DNA from: Subdoligranulum variabile | GTDB taxonomy: Bacteria; Bacillota; Clostridia; Oscillospirales; Ruminococcaceae | Direction of reading: 5' to 3' | NCBI GenBank assembly: GCA_004552305.1 | Contig: SFOX01000022.1 | Coordinates: 1-24,114, forward strand | DNA: 24,114 nt | In this document: in pieces, positions 14,946 through 22,851 of the stretch | How the letters are laid out: each line of letters opens with the position of its first letter | How positions within the stretch are numbered: the first letter of the stretch is position 1 | Made by a program: the position numbers and the translations under genes | The notes under the pieces: generated by a model | Told to the model about the DNA's origin: nothing | Databases searched by the model: none | What the model saw: the letters and a program-made list of their open reading frames with translations, nothing else

Positions 14946-15929
14946 TCAGTCTTTCTTGAGTGGGCAAAGGCTCTCGGCGCTCATCATGCTCCAGCGCGCG
15001 GCGGACAGCTTGTCCGACATTTTCATGGCGCGGCAGTTGGGCAGGCAGTCCAAAAGACCCTGCATCACGAACTGCTGCTTGCTGATCGCCTTGACCAGTT
15101 CGGGGGTGGGGTTCTGGCGGATGCGCCCGCACAGGCTCATATACCGCCGCCAGCAGGCTGCGTAGGCGGCGTCGATCAGCTCGGGCGCGGTGTCTTTTTC
15201 GACATAAAAGCGGTAGCGATCCACCAGACCGTCCACGGCGTCAAAGCTTTCGGGGCGCAGGCTGGACAGCATAATGCTGCCGTTGCGGCTGCGGTAGTTG
15301 TACAAAATCTTGTCCACGCAGACGACCTTGTCGCAACGCCAGAACAGCCGGTGCGCTACAAAGTCGTCCTCGTGCAGGCGTCCCTCAGGGTAGTGCAGCA
15401 GCTTCCACACCTCGGCGCGGTAGAGCTTATTCCACGCTACGGTGTAGACGGTGCCTCCCTCGGAGAAAAAGTCCTTCAACAGCTCCTTGCCGCAGAAAAC
15501 CCCCTCCGCCACGGGATGGGTGGTTTGCTTCGGCTCGTAGGAGGAGCCGTCCTCCCGCACATCCTCAACGGCGCAAAGCGACATATAGGCGTCGTTTTCC
15601 TCGCACGCGGTGTACAGGGTCTGCAAAAAGCCGGGGCAGATGCGGTCATCCGCGTCCACAAAGGCATAGTAGCGCCCTTGGGCAGCATCGATGCCGGTGT
15701 TGCGGGCAGCCGAAAGCCCGCCGTTTTCCTGATGAATGACCTTGACGCGGGGGTCCTTGGCGGCAAAGGCATCGCAGACCTCGGCGCAGCCGTCGGTGGA
15801 GCCGTCGTCCACCAAAAGGACCTCAAACGGCACGTCGATCTCCTGCTCCAGAATGGAGTTGACGCACTCGCTCAACCAAGGCTTGACATTATAAATGGGT
15901 ACGACCACGCTGATCTCAAAGCGATCCAT
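14946..15929 (-). CDS. Family 2 glycosyltransferase
   Basis: A 327-residue GT-A enzyme with complete GT2 motifs: VVVPIYNVKPWLSEC, DDGSTDG at 41-47, NGGLSAARNTGID, FVDADD with DADD at 92-95, WNKLYR and 'RLHEDDFVAHRLFW'. The closest recognisable type is the EpsH/EpsJ-like group of exopolysaccharide transferases. It starts three bases after the upstream GT stop, with AGGAGGGG as ribosome binding site. The C-terminal ~100 residues are helical and show no extra domain. Substrate unknown. Confidence 0.92.
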   Translation of the reverse strand: MDRFEISVVVPIYNVKPWLSECVNSILEQEIDVPFEVLLVDDGSTDGCAEVCDAFAAKDPRVKVIHQENGGLSAARNTGIDAAQGRYYAFVDADDRICPGFLQTLYTACEENDAYMSLCAVEDVREDGSSYEPKQTTHPVAEGVFCGKELLKDFFSEGGTVYTVAWNKLYRAEVWKLLHYPEGRLHEDDFVAHRLFWRCDKVVCVDKILYNYRSRNGSIMLSSLRPESFDAVDGLVDRYRFYVEKDTAPELIDAAYAACWRRYMSLCGRIRQNPTPELVKAISKQQFVMQGLLDCLPNCRAMKMSDKLSAARWSMMSAESLCPLKKD

Positions 15930-15932
15930 GGC

Positions 15933-16961
15933 TTATTTCCCCTCCTTTTTATCAACCATGCGTCCCCAAGCCACAGCGGCCCGGTAGAACACCGTGGGCG
16001 AAAGGCAGAACGTCGCAAGACGCAGCTTTTCACCCGCAGGCAGCAGTGCTGTGCCCAGCAGCCGGGGCAGCAGCGCGTTCAGATGTTTTTTGTGGGGCGC
16101 AAACAGGGGCTTCAGCTCCTGCTGGGTACCTGCTGCCCCGCATTGCACCCAGAAGATATAGTAGTTGCGCCAGTACCGCACGGCTGCCCAGGAGGCGTAG
16201 CCCGGGCGGGGCGCGGTCTTGTCAAAGTAGGTAAACCAGTCCCAATACATACGCAGATCGTCCAGCTTGCGGGGGTTGAAGCCCTTGGCAGTGGTGATTT
16301 GCCCGGCGCGGGAACGGTAATGGTACAGGATATCGGGCAGGCAGCAGCATTGCTCGCCCTCAAACACGCGGTGCAGCACGCTGGCATCGTCCCCAAAAAA
16401 CATCGTTTCATCGTATAAAATTCCCTTGTCGCGGAAGGTGCGGATGTCAAAGAGCTTGTTCCAGCTCAAGGGACCGTAAAAGCTGCCGGTTTTAAAGGCA
16501 TCCAGCAAAAGCTCCTGCGCGTCCCGCGTGCCGTAGCCCCCGCTGAACCCCACCACCAAGCCGGGGATGGTTTGATCCTGCTCGTCAATGGTGCCGCCGC
16601 AGCAGGCAGCGATGCGTGCGCCGGAGGTATTTATGGCGTTGAGCAGGGTTTCGTACATGGTCGGCTCGATCAGATCGTCGGAATCCACAAAGCCCACATA
16701 GTCGCCCCAAGCGTTTTTCAGCCCCACATTGCTGGCAGAAGCGGGTCCCCCGTTGGGCTTGTGGAATACCCGGATGCGCGGATCCAGCTTGGCAAGCTCA
16801 TCGCACAGTTCGCCGCAGCCATTGGGGCTGCCGTCCTCGACCAAAAGCAGCTCGAAGTCGGTAAAGGTCTGTGCCAGCACGCTCTGCACGGTTTTGGGCA
16901 GGTAGTCTTTGGCGTCATACACGTTGGTGATGATACTGATTTTGGGGTGGGTCAGGCTCAT
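15933..16961 (-). CDS. Family 2 glycosyltransferase (first gene of second block)
   Basis: A 342-residue GT2 enzyme. 'SIITNVYDAKDYLPKTVQSVLAQ', EDGSPNG at 42-48, NGGPASASNVGL and FVDSDD (DSDD 93-96) form the GT-A core; 'MFFGDDASVLHRVF' stands at the position of the ED acceptor motif. The usual ARN of the NGG segment is ASN. The C-terminal third is rich in aromatic and basic residues (YWRNYYIFWVQ), likely a membrane-facing patch. The frame extends to 17003, but ATG 16961 has AAAGGAG six bases upstream and restores the normal N-terminus. A 117-bp gap with a TATACT element precedes it, so it probably begins a second transcript. Confidence 0.9.
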   Translation of the reverse strand: MSLTHPKISIITNVYDAKDYLPKTVQSVLAQTFTDFELLLVEDGSPNGCGELCDELAKLDPRIRVFHKPNGGPASASNVGLKNAWGDYVGFVDSDDLIEPTMYETLLNAINTSGARIAACCGGTIDEQDQTIPGLVVGFSGGYGTRDAQELLLDAFKTGSFYGPLSWNKLFDIRTFRDKGILYDETMFFGDDASVLHRVFEGEQCCCLPDILYHYRSRAGQITTAKGFNPRKLDDLRMYWDWFTYFDKTAPRPGYASWAAVRYWRNYYIFWVQCGAAGTQQELKPLFAPHKKHLNALLPRLLGTALLPAGEKLRLATFCLSPTVFYRAAVAWGRMVDKKEGK

Positions 16962-16994
16962 GGCGGACTCCTTTGCAGAAGAATCAATACTTAC

Positions 16995-17005
16995 AGTATA
17001 CACGA
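16995..17005 (-). promoter_or_regulatory. -10 element for the second GT block
   Basis: The minus strand reads TTCGTGTATACT, about 34 bases upstream of the GT start at 16961. The same CGTGTATACT motif forms the -10 of two other promoters at 22720 and 22793. The -35 position here (TACCCT) is poor. Confidence 0.45.
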
Positions 17006-17078
17006 AATCACAGAAAAAGGGTAGAAGTTTTGTAAATTTACCGCAAATTTTACCGGCTTCGGCGGGGCAGACGCAAAA

Positions 17079-18083
17079 TTACAAAAAACGCTGCTTTGCC
17101 ATTGTGTAGCACGCCAGAAATTCCGGACAGCGCAGCGCGACACCCAGCCGGTACGGCAGCGCCAGAAGGCGGTTGGGGTCGCAGCGTAAACGGTCGCGCA
17201 AGGCGGCGCGGGCATCGGCATCGGCAAGAATTTCGGCAAACAGGGCGCGGCGCTCGGCAAAGGGCATGGAACCGCGGCAGCCCGTCAGCAGACTGTACTG
17301 GTTCAGGCAGGCGCGCACGCGGCTGGTTTGTACATAAGGGGCAGGGTCGATGCCGTTCTGACGCAAAAGACGCGCCAGCTCCGGGCGGGTAATTGCCTCT
17401 GCCTGCAAAAGATCCCCGCGCAGCCGTCGGGACAGGCTGCCCTGCTGCCCGTCATGCTGGCAGTAGTAACAGCCCTGCAAAAAGTACATAGCGCTGTTGC
17501 TTTGTAAAAATTGCAGATTAAAGAGAACATCCTCGTTGATTTTGAGCGCCTCATGAAAGCGCAGCGTACCGATCACGCTTCGGCGATAAAATTTCATGCA
17601 GGGGGATGCCAGCAGCCCCAAGTCGAACAACAAGGGAGAAAGCGCTGCCCCCAAGGCGGGCAGACCGGAAAATCCGCCTGCGGGCAGCTGCCCGGCGCTG
17701 GTAAACCCTGAATCGGTGCGAAAACCAAACAGCGCCATACCGCAGTCTGCGGGAACAGGGGCGGCGGCAAGCTCCTGCCACAGCCCGGGAAAAAGCTCGT
17801 CGTCAGAGTCTACAAACATCACCCACTCGGCATCGGGTACAGCGTCCAGCCCGGTATTGCGGGCGGCGGCGGCCCCGCCGTTGGGGCGCGACAGCACTTG
17901 GATACGGCTGTCGCCGGCGGAAAGGCGGCGGCTAACCGAAAGGGTTTCGTCCCCGCTTCCGTCCTCCACAAGGACAAGCCGCAAATCGCGGGGGGCGTTG
18001 TCTAAAATGCTCTGCACGGTGCGGGGCAGACTGTCAGCGCAGCGGTAGCAGGGTACGATCACGGCAAGGTTGGCAAGGTTCAT
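17079..18083 (-). CDS. Family 2 glycosyltransferase
   Basis: A 334-residue GT-A enzyme: 'AVIVPCYRCADSLPRTVQSIL', EDGSGDE at 40-46, NGGAAAARNTGLD, 'MFVDSDDELFPG' (DSDD 92-95), and 'KINEDVLFNLQF' as the acceptor ED motif. The long open frame upstream of 18083 is a shadow of the neighbouring GT4. ATG 18083 overlaps that gene's stop by four bases (ATGA), and GGGGGTG precedes it. It is the last gene of the first five-gene block; no strong terminator follows. Substrate unknown. Confidence 0.9.
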   Translation of the reverse strand: MNLANLAVIVPCYRCADSLPRTVQSILDNAPRDLRLVLVEDGSGDETLSVSRRLSAGDSRIQVLSRPNGGAAAARNTGLDAVPDAEWVMFVDSDDELFPGLWQELAAAPVPADCGMALFGFRTDSGFTSAGQLPAGGFSGLPALGAALSPLLFDLGLLASPCMKFYRRSVIGTLRFHEALKINEDVLFNLQFLQSNSAMYFLQGCYYCQHDGQQGSLSRRLRGDLLQAEAITRPELARLLRQNGIDPAPYVQTSRVRACLNQYSLLTGCRGSMPFAERRALFAEILADADARAALRDRLRCDPNRLLALPYRLGVALRCPEFLACYTMAKQRFL

Positions 18084-19339
18084 TGGCACACCCCCAGAAT
18101 ATCCGCGTAAATCTTCCACAGAGTCAGCGCGTTGGTGCGGGGGTCGTGGGTCTGCAGGGCGCGGGCGCGGGCAGCCTGCCCCAGGGCGGCGCCGCCGTCG
18201 GGGCTTTGCAGCACCTGCAAGATGTAGTTGGCAAGGGCGCCCGCATCGGTGGCGTTGCCGTAGATCAGCCCCTCGCGCTCGTGGGTCAGCATATCGGGGA
18301 TGCCGCCCGCGTGGCTGACCACGCAGGGCAGCCCCAGCAGCATCGCTTCGCCCAGACTGTTGGGGCTGTTTTCGCAGGTGGAGGGCAGCACAAAGACATC
18401 GGCATCCAGATACGCCTGCCGCATCGAGGCGGCGTCCAGGGGTCCCAGATAGCGGATATGCTCCGCTACGCCAAGGCGCTGCGCCAGCTTGCGGCAGTAC
18501 GCCTTGTAGGGAAACAGCCCGTCGGTCACAGGGCGCAGCAGCGGTCCCTTGTCCAGCGGCGCCCAGCCCGCAACGTGCAGCCGCGCACAGGGGTAGACCT
18601 GCAGCACGGCGGGCAGGGCTTGGATGAGGGTATGTAAATTTTTGATGGGATAGTTGCCCTGCGGCAAAAACAGGATGGGCGCGGCGGCGGCGCGGGGCTG
18701 CCACAGCGAGCCGGTGTAAAAGCAGGGGCGCAGCGTTTCGTTGCAGGGGTAGTAGCGGGCGTTGTGGTTGACCTCATTGACGGCAAGCCAGTCAAAATCC
18801 GTGCGCCCGGTCACATAGCGGGCGCGCACCAGAACGCTGGTTTCGGCGTCTGCAAGGCGGTAAAACCGCGCCCGCATATCGTCCACCAGCTCGCCGGGGA
18901 TCAGCTTGTCCACCCAGTGCCACAGCTTGGGCGAGTGCTGCACCGATGCAGGCAGCCCGTCGCAAAGGTGGTCGGCGATGCGGCGCATCACGCCCTGCAT
19001 ATTGATGAGCGCCGGGATGTGCAGCGCAGCGGCTGCTTGCTGCATCGCGGCGGCGGCGGGGTACTCGGTACCCCAGATATGGACAAGGTCGGGTCTGGCA
19101 GATGCCAAAAATGCCGATAAATCGGAATTTTTCGGCAAAAGGCTGTAGGTGACGCCGTCCTGCGTGCCGGTCAGGCTTTTTTGCCCGGTGACGCAAAGCA
19201 CCTGCAGGTGCAGCTCGCCGACCGGGCGCAGTGCGTTCAACTGTCCGGTCAGCCAGCCGCCGCTGACGGTGTCGCCCGGCAGCCCGCAGGCCTGTGCCGC
19301 CTGCGGCAGGATGCTGCTGACCAGCCAAAGTACCTTCAT
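18080..19339 (-). CDS. Family 4 glycosyltransferase (GT-B)
   Basis: A 419-residue GT-B enzyme. It begins MKVLWLVSSILP, with GGWLTGQL as acceptor loop and 'DLVHIWGTEYPAAAAM' in the first Rossmann domain. The donor domain has 'FLPQGNYPIKNLHTLIQAL' and EX7E (Glu323, Glu331) within 'STCENSPNSLGEAMLLGLP', followed by SHAGGIPDML. The Asn-rich EX7E context (ENSPNSLGE) resembles a distinct group of GT4 enzymes in clostridial surface-glycan loci. ATG 19339 overlaps the upstream stop by four bases (ATGA) and has AAAAGGAG upstream, which rules out the longer frame to 19459. Confidence 0.9.
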   Translation of the reverse strand: MKVLWLVSSILPQAAQACGLPGDTVSGGWLTGQLNALRPVGELHLQVLCVTGQKSLTGTQDGVTYSLLPKNSDLSAFLASARPDLVHIWGTEYPAAAAMQQAAAALHIPALINMQGVMRRIADHLCDGLPASVQHSPKLWHWVDKLIPGELVDDMRARFYRLADAETSVLVRARYVTGRTDFDWLAVNEVNHNARYYPCNETLRPCFYTGSLWQPRAAAAPILFLPQGNYPIKNLHTLIQALPAVLQVYPCARLHVAGWAPLDKGPLLRPVTDGLFPYKAYCRKLAQRLGVAEHIRYLGPLDAASMRQAYLDADVFVLPSTCENSPNSLGEAMLLGLPCVVSHAGGIPDMLTHEREGLIYGNATDAGALANYILQVLQSPDGGAALGQAARARALQTHDPRTNALTLWKIYADILGVCQ

Positions 19340-20568
19340 AAGCTCTCCTTTTCGATGCTGTCCGCCAGCGTCTGCGCCGTAACGTCGGGCGTGTAGGCGG
19401 GAAACAGGGCGGCTGTCTTGGCATAGGGCAGGCGCTGCCCCTGTGTTTTGTCCAGCCAAGCGCGCAGCTTGGCAACGGTTTGCGGCGTGGCGCCGTCCTT
19501 TTGCTGCAGCACCAGCGCCAGCGGGTACTGCGCCAGAAATCCCAGCACGGGGTCGCTCTCGCTGGCAGCCAGGTGCAGAATCGGCTTGCCGCTGCCCAAA
19601 AACGCAAAAATCTTGCTGGGCATCTGCTCGTCACGGGCGTTGCCGAGGCTTACCAGAATATCGGCGTCCTGCTCCATGCGGGCGGCCTCGTCGGGCGGTA
19701 CGGGACCGGGCAGCACCAGACGGCTGCCCAGCACCTGCCCGGCTTTGCGGGCAGCATCGGCAAAGGGCTGCCAGCCGCGCCCTGCCATGGTCAGGGTCAG
19801 GCGGGGATCATCCAGCGCGGAAAACAGCGCCAGCGCAAAGTCCGGCTGTCGCAGCCCCGGGTACAGGCTGCCGCAAAAGGTGCAGCGCAGCCCCTCGTGC
19901 GGGGCGGGGTCGGGCATAGGCACCAGCGCGGGAAAGCCCAGCACCCGCATTTTGCCGCGCACCTCGTACAACGGCGCACCGGGGGCGTAGTCCGGCAGGG
20001 CGGTGGGCGCAATAAAGACGCGGTGCATCGCGTCAATCAGCTGTTTTTCCCGCGCAAAGCCGCCCGGCGCCTTGTAGCCGTGTTGCCCGGCGTAGGGGTC
20101 CATCTGCCACAGCAGCTTTTTAGCGCTGATACGCGCAGCTTCCAGCGCGAACGCCGCGCGGTAGGGCGCGCAGACGCACACCACCGCGTCATAGGCTTTG
20201 GCGGCGCAAAGCTTTTCGATGGCGGCTTTGGCGGCGGTGGTGCGGCGCGGGCGGTGCAAAGCCAGCTGCAAAACGGCGGCGCGGGCGGCGGCGGGGTGGC
20301 AGGCAAGCCTTGCCAGCCGCAGCGGCACAGGGGTGCCGCCCTTGGCACCATACTCCAGAATCTCGTTCATCAACCGCTCATCGGGGAAGTCCAGCAGCGT
20401 GCGGGTACACCCGGCGGGGGCATCGGGCAGCGGGGACGTGCCGTCCCACAGTTCCAGAATATCCGCGCTGTGTCCCTGCCGCAGCAGGGCTTCCAGCGTG
20501 CGGTACGCAAGGGAAACCACAACGCTGGCAGGGTTTTCGACACGGTCGGTCACAAATAAAAACTGCAT
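19336..20568 (-). CDS. Divergent GT-B glycosyltransferase
   Basis: A 410-residue protein, probably GT-B, that fits the cluster but lacks a clear EX7E. The N-terminus 'MQFLFVTDRVENPASVVVSLAYRTLEALLRQGH' is a typical first strand and helix. 'LRCTFCGSLYPGLRQPDFALALFSAL' and 'DADILVSLGNARDEQMPSKIFAFLGSGKPILHL' mark the donor domain; the MPSKIF.flgSGKPI pattern replaces EX7E, as in some GT4-like and teichoic-type transferases. The start is ATG 20568, whose A is the last base of the upstream TAA (TAATG), with GAAGGA before it; the frame up to 20610 is not used. Assignment to a glycosyltransferase rests on fold-like patterns and context, so the family is uncertain. Confidence 0.75.
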   Translation of the reverse strand: MQFLFVTDRVENPASVVVSLAYRTLEALLRQGHSADILELWDGTSPLPDAPAGCTRTLLDFPDERLMNEILEYGAKGGTPVPLRLARLACHPAAARAAVLQLALHRPRRTTAAKAAIEKLCAAKAYDAVVCVCAPYRAAFALEAARISAKKLLWQMDPYAGQHGYKAPGGFAREKQLIDAMHRVFIAPTALPDYAPGAPLYEVRGKMRVLGFPALVPMPDPAPHEGLRCTFCGSLYPGLRQPDFALALFSALDDPRLTLTMAGRGWQPFADAARKAGQVLGSRLVLPGPVPPDEAARMEQDADILVSLGNARDEQMPSKIFAFLGSGKPILHLAASESDPVLGFLAQYPLALVLQQKDGATPQTVAKLRAWLDKTQGQRLPYAKTAALFPAYTPDVTAQTLADSIEKESL

Positions 20569-21566
20569 TATTGACGATCCTTCAAATATTTTTGGCAAAT
20601 CCTGCGCCACAATTTCGGAAACCGCACCGTGGCAACGGCGGACAGGCGCATCACAAGCGGCAAGCGGGGGTTGCGCCCCAAACGGCGGTCCTTCAGACCG
20701 CTGCTGATGGCGATCAGCATCTCGCCGTACTGCACGCGGTAGGGGGCGGTGTCCTCACGGCGCAGGATCATACTGGTCAGGTAGACAAGCTTTTCGTAGT
20801 AAAAGGCGTCGGCGCTCTGCTGCAAGGCGGGCCATTGGGCAGGTACGCTCTCGCGGATGTGCAGCGCCACGGCACGCTGGTCGTCCAGACTTTGGGGCGG
20901 CAGGGCGTGGCTCATGCTGGCGGCGTGCTGGCGGTAATGGTAGCCCGCAAACGGCAGGTAGACACAGCCCTTGGCAAGCAGGAAAATGCGCCAGTTCGCC
21001 ATTAAATCCTCGTTATATAATATGTTGTTGTCCAGCAGCTCCTCCAGCGGCAGGTCGGCGGTGTACAGCTTGTTCCAGACGCCAAAGTCCATGTTGTGGT
21101 TGTGCAGCAGCGCGTCCAGATGGTCGGGCGCGCTGTAAAGTGTGGACTTTGCGGTCAGCGGACCGGGAGCAGGTACGGCATCGTCGGTAAACAACACACG
21201 GCGGCAACAGGCAATGGGCATACCGGACTCGGTGGCGGCGCGGTGCATTTCCCCCAAAAAATCCGGGTGCAGCAGGTCGTCGGCATCGCAAAAGGCGAAC
21301 CACCGCGGGTGGTAAGCGCGGGCTGCCAGCACGCCACTGGTACGGGCGGCGCAAAGCCCGCCGTTGCGCTTGTGAACCACCACAAAGCGCCCGTCCCCGG
21401 CGGCGATGTCATCGCACAGGGCGGGGGTTTTATCGGTGGAGCCGTCGTCCACCAAAACGCAGACAAAATCCGCAAAGCGCTGCGCGGCAATGGATTCCAC
21501 GCAGGCGGGCAGGTATTTTGCGCCGTTGAAAACCGGCACGATCACGGCAATTTCGGGGCTGCTCAT
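20568..21566 (-). CDS. Family 2 glycosyltransferase
   Basis: A 332-residue GT-A enzyme with 'AVIVPVFNGAKYLPACVESIAAQ', DDGSTDK at 40-46, NGGLCAARTSG, 'FAFCDADDLLHPDFL' (DADD 94-97), VWNKLY and YNEDLMANWRIFL as the ED acceptor motif. The C-terminus is basic with many aromatic residues (FPKLWRRICQKYLKDRQ), typical for a peripheral membrane attachment. ATG 21566 overlaps the first cluster gene by four bases (ATGA), with a strong AAGGAGGT upstream. It is one of five GT2 paralogues in the cluster; the specific linkage is unknown. Confidence 0.92.
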   Translation of the reverse strand: MSSPEIAVIVPVFNGAKYLPACVESIAAQRFADFVCVLVDDGSTDKTPALCDDIAAGDGRFVVVHKRNGGLCAARTSGVLAARAYHPRWFAFCDADDLLHPDFLGEMHRAATESGMPIACCRRVLFTDDAVPAPGPLTAKSTLYSAPDHLDALLHNHNMDFGVWNKLYTADLPLEELLDNNILYNEDLMANWRIFLLAKGCVYLPFAGYHYRQHAASMSHALPPQSLDDQRAVALHIRESVPAQWPALQQSADAFYYEKLVYLTSMILRREDTAPYRVQYGEMLIAISSGLKDRRLGRNPRLPLVMRLSAVATVRFPKLWRRICQKYLKDRQ

Positions 21567-22675
21567 GGGGTGACCTCCTTGTACCGGCGCAGGTAGAAGT
21601 TTTGCAAAAATTCGGCGGTGGTGCGTATATCATACCCGGCGGCAAGCGCCTTTTGCGGGGCGTCGGCATCGCGTGCAAAGCTCTCCTGCCCGAGGGCAGC
21701 AACCCACGCGGCGGTGTCGTTCCGCGGCAAAAAGTGCAGCCGGTCGGTAAAGGCGGCGTCGGGGTCCACGGTGTCGGACACAAAGCAGGGCAGCCCGGCG
21801 CACTGCGCCTCCACCAGCACTACGGGCAGCCCCTCAAACAAGCTGGGCAGCACAAAGGCGTCCATTGCATCGTAAAAGGCGGGGATATCGCTGCGCACAC
21901 CGGCAAAGATCACGCGGTCATCTATCCGCAATTCCTGCGCTAAAGCGCGGATTTTTTCCACATACTCGGCATTTCCCCCGCCCAGCAGCACCAAACGCAT
22001 ACGCGGGTCCTGCGCACAGAGCGCGGCAAAAATTTTCAGCAGTCCGGGGTGGTTTTTCTGCGCCGAAAACCGCCCGACGTGACCCAGCAGGATCTCCCCT
22101 TCTGCCACGCCCAGCGCAGCGCGCAGGCTGGCGCGGCGCACGGGGTCGGGGGCAAAGCGGGCGGTGTCGATGCCGTTGTGTACCACGGTAAACGGGTTAT
22201 GCCCAAACAGCATCTCGCCGGATTTTCGGCTGCAGGCAAAGCGGTCGGTCAGCCCGGCGCTGAAGCGGCTGCTCATCAGCCTGTCCAGCGTGCCGACAAG
22301 GTTCGGCTCATACGCGGTGTTGTGGCTGTGCCCCGCCCGCACGGGGATGCCCGCTTTTTTGGCGGCGGGGTTGTAGAACATACCAAAGCCGCTGTAATGC
22401 CCGTGCAGGATGCGCCATTCGGGGTGAGCGGCAAACAGCTGGTGCAGATCGCGCAGGTAGCGGGGCAGGTTGTTGTCCTGCCGGACGGTGGTTTTGTAGA
22501 TGCGCCCACCGAGGCGGGTGATCTCATCGTCAAAAAAGCACGGTTTATCGTAATGATACAAAAAGTCGAACTGCACCTTGTCCCTGTCAACGGTGCGGTA
22601 AACGTTCATGACGAAGGTTTCCATGCCGCCGGCGTCCATGGCGGGCATAACCTGTAAAACGCGGATCGGTGCCAT
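21563..22675 (-). CDS. Family 4 glycosyltransferase (EpsF-like), head of the GT cluster
   Basis: A 370-residue retaining GT-B enzyme. 'IRVLQVMPAMDAGGMETFVMNVYRTVD' is the classical acceptor loop of EpsF-like exopolysaccharide transferases, followed by 'FDFLYHY' and HGHYSGFGMFY. The donor domain has VHNGIDTARF, 'LLGHVGRFSAQKNHPGLLKIF' and EX7E (Glu281, Glu289) in 'SLFEGLPVVLVEAQCAGLP'. The start is preceded by AAAAAAGGAG and a leader of about 40 bases from a TATACT promoter. It is the first gene of a five-gene, overlapping block and diverges from a membrane acyltransferase. The polymer made is not identifiable from this window. Confidence 0.93.
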   Translation of the reverse strand: MAPIRVLQVMPAMDAGGMETFVMNVYRTVDRDKVQFDFLYHYDKPCFFDDEITRLGGRIYKTTVRQDNNLPRYLRDLHQLFAAHPEWRILHGHYSGFGMFYNPAAKKAGIPVRAGHSHNTAYEPNLVGTLDRLMSSRFSAGLTDRFACSRKSGEMLFGHNPFTVVHNGIDTARFAPDPVRRASLRAALGVAEGEILLGHVGRFSAQKNHPGLLKIFAALCAQDPRMRLVLLGGGNAEYVEKIRALAQELRIDDRVIFAGVRSDIPAFYDAMDAFVLPSLFEGLPVVLVEAQCAGLPCFVSDTVDPDAAFTDRLHFLPRNDTAAWVAALGQESFARDADAPQKALAAGYDIRTTAEFLQNFYLRRYKEVTP

Positions 22676-22719
22676 TTTTCGCTCCTTTTTTACATTTTAA
22701 TATACCTATAGATGTTACT

Positions 22720-22748
22720 AGTATACACGTTTTTGCGGCGCTGCGCAA
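22720..22748 (-). promoter_or_regulatory. Promoter of the glycosyltransferase cluster
   Basis: On the minus strand, TTGCGC (22743-22748) and TATACT (22720-22725) are separated by 17 bases, with the -10 inside CGTGTATACT. The start codon of the first GT gene is about 45 bases downstream. Confidence 0.65.
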
Positions 22749-22773
22749 GTGCGGTTTGCAGCTGCCCGCGCCC

Positions 22774-22802
22774 TTGTAAAAACGCGAAAAATCGTGTATA
22801 CT
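22774..22802 (+). promoter_or_regulatory. Promoter of the acyltransferase gene
   Basis: TTGTAA (22774-22779) and TATACT (22797-22802) are separated by 17 bases, with the -10 inside CGTGTATACT. It lies back-to-back with the GT-cluster promoter, 25 bases between the two -35 boxes. GGAGGGG at 22838-22844 is the ribosome binding site. Confidence 0.75.
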
Positions 22803-22851
22803 TTTTGTATGCTGTATCGCTTACAGCAGAAAAGGTCGGAGGGGATGCTTT

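Noticed and set aside
14631..16418. 595-codon plus-strand frame across two glycosyltransferase genes
   Set aside because: It spans two well-supported minus-strand genes and their junction; the translation shows only antisense-type composition.
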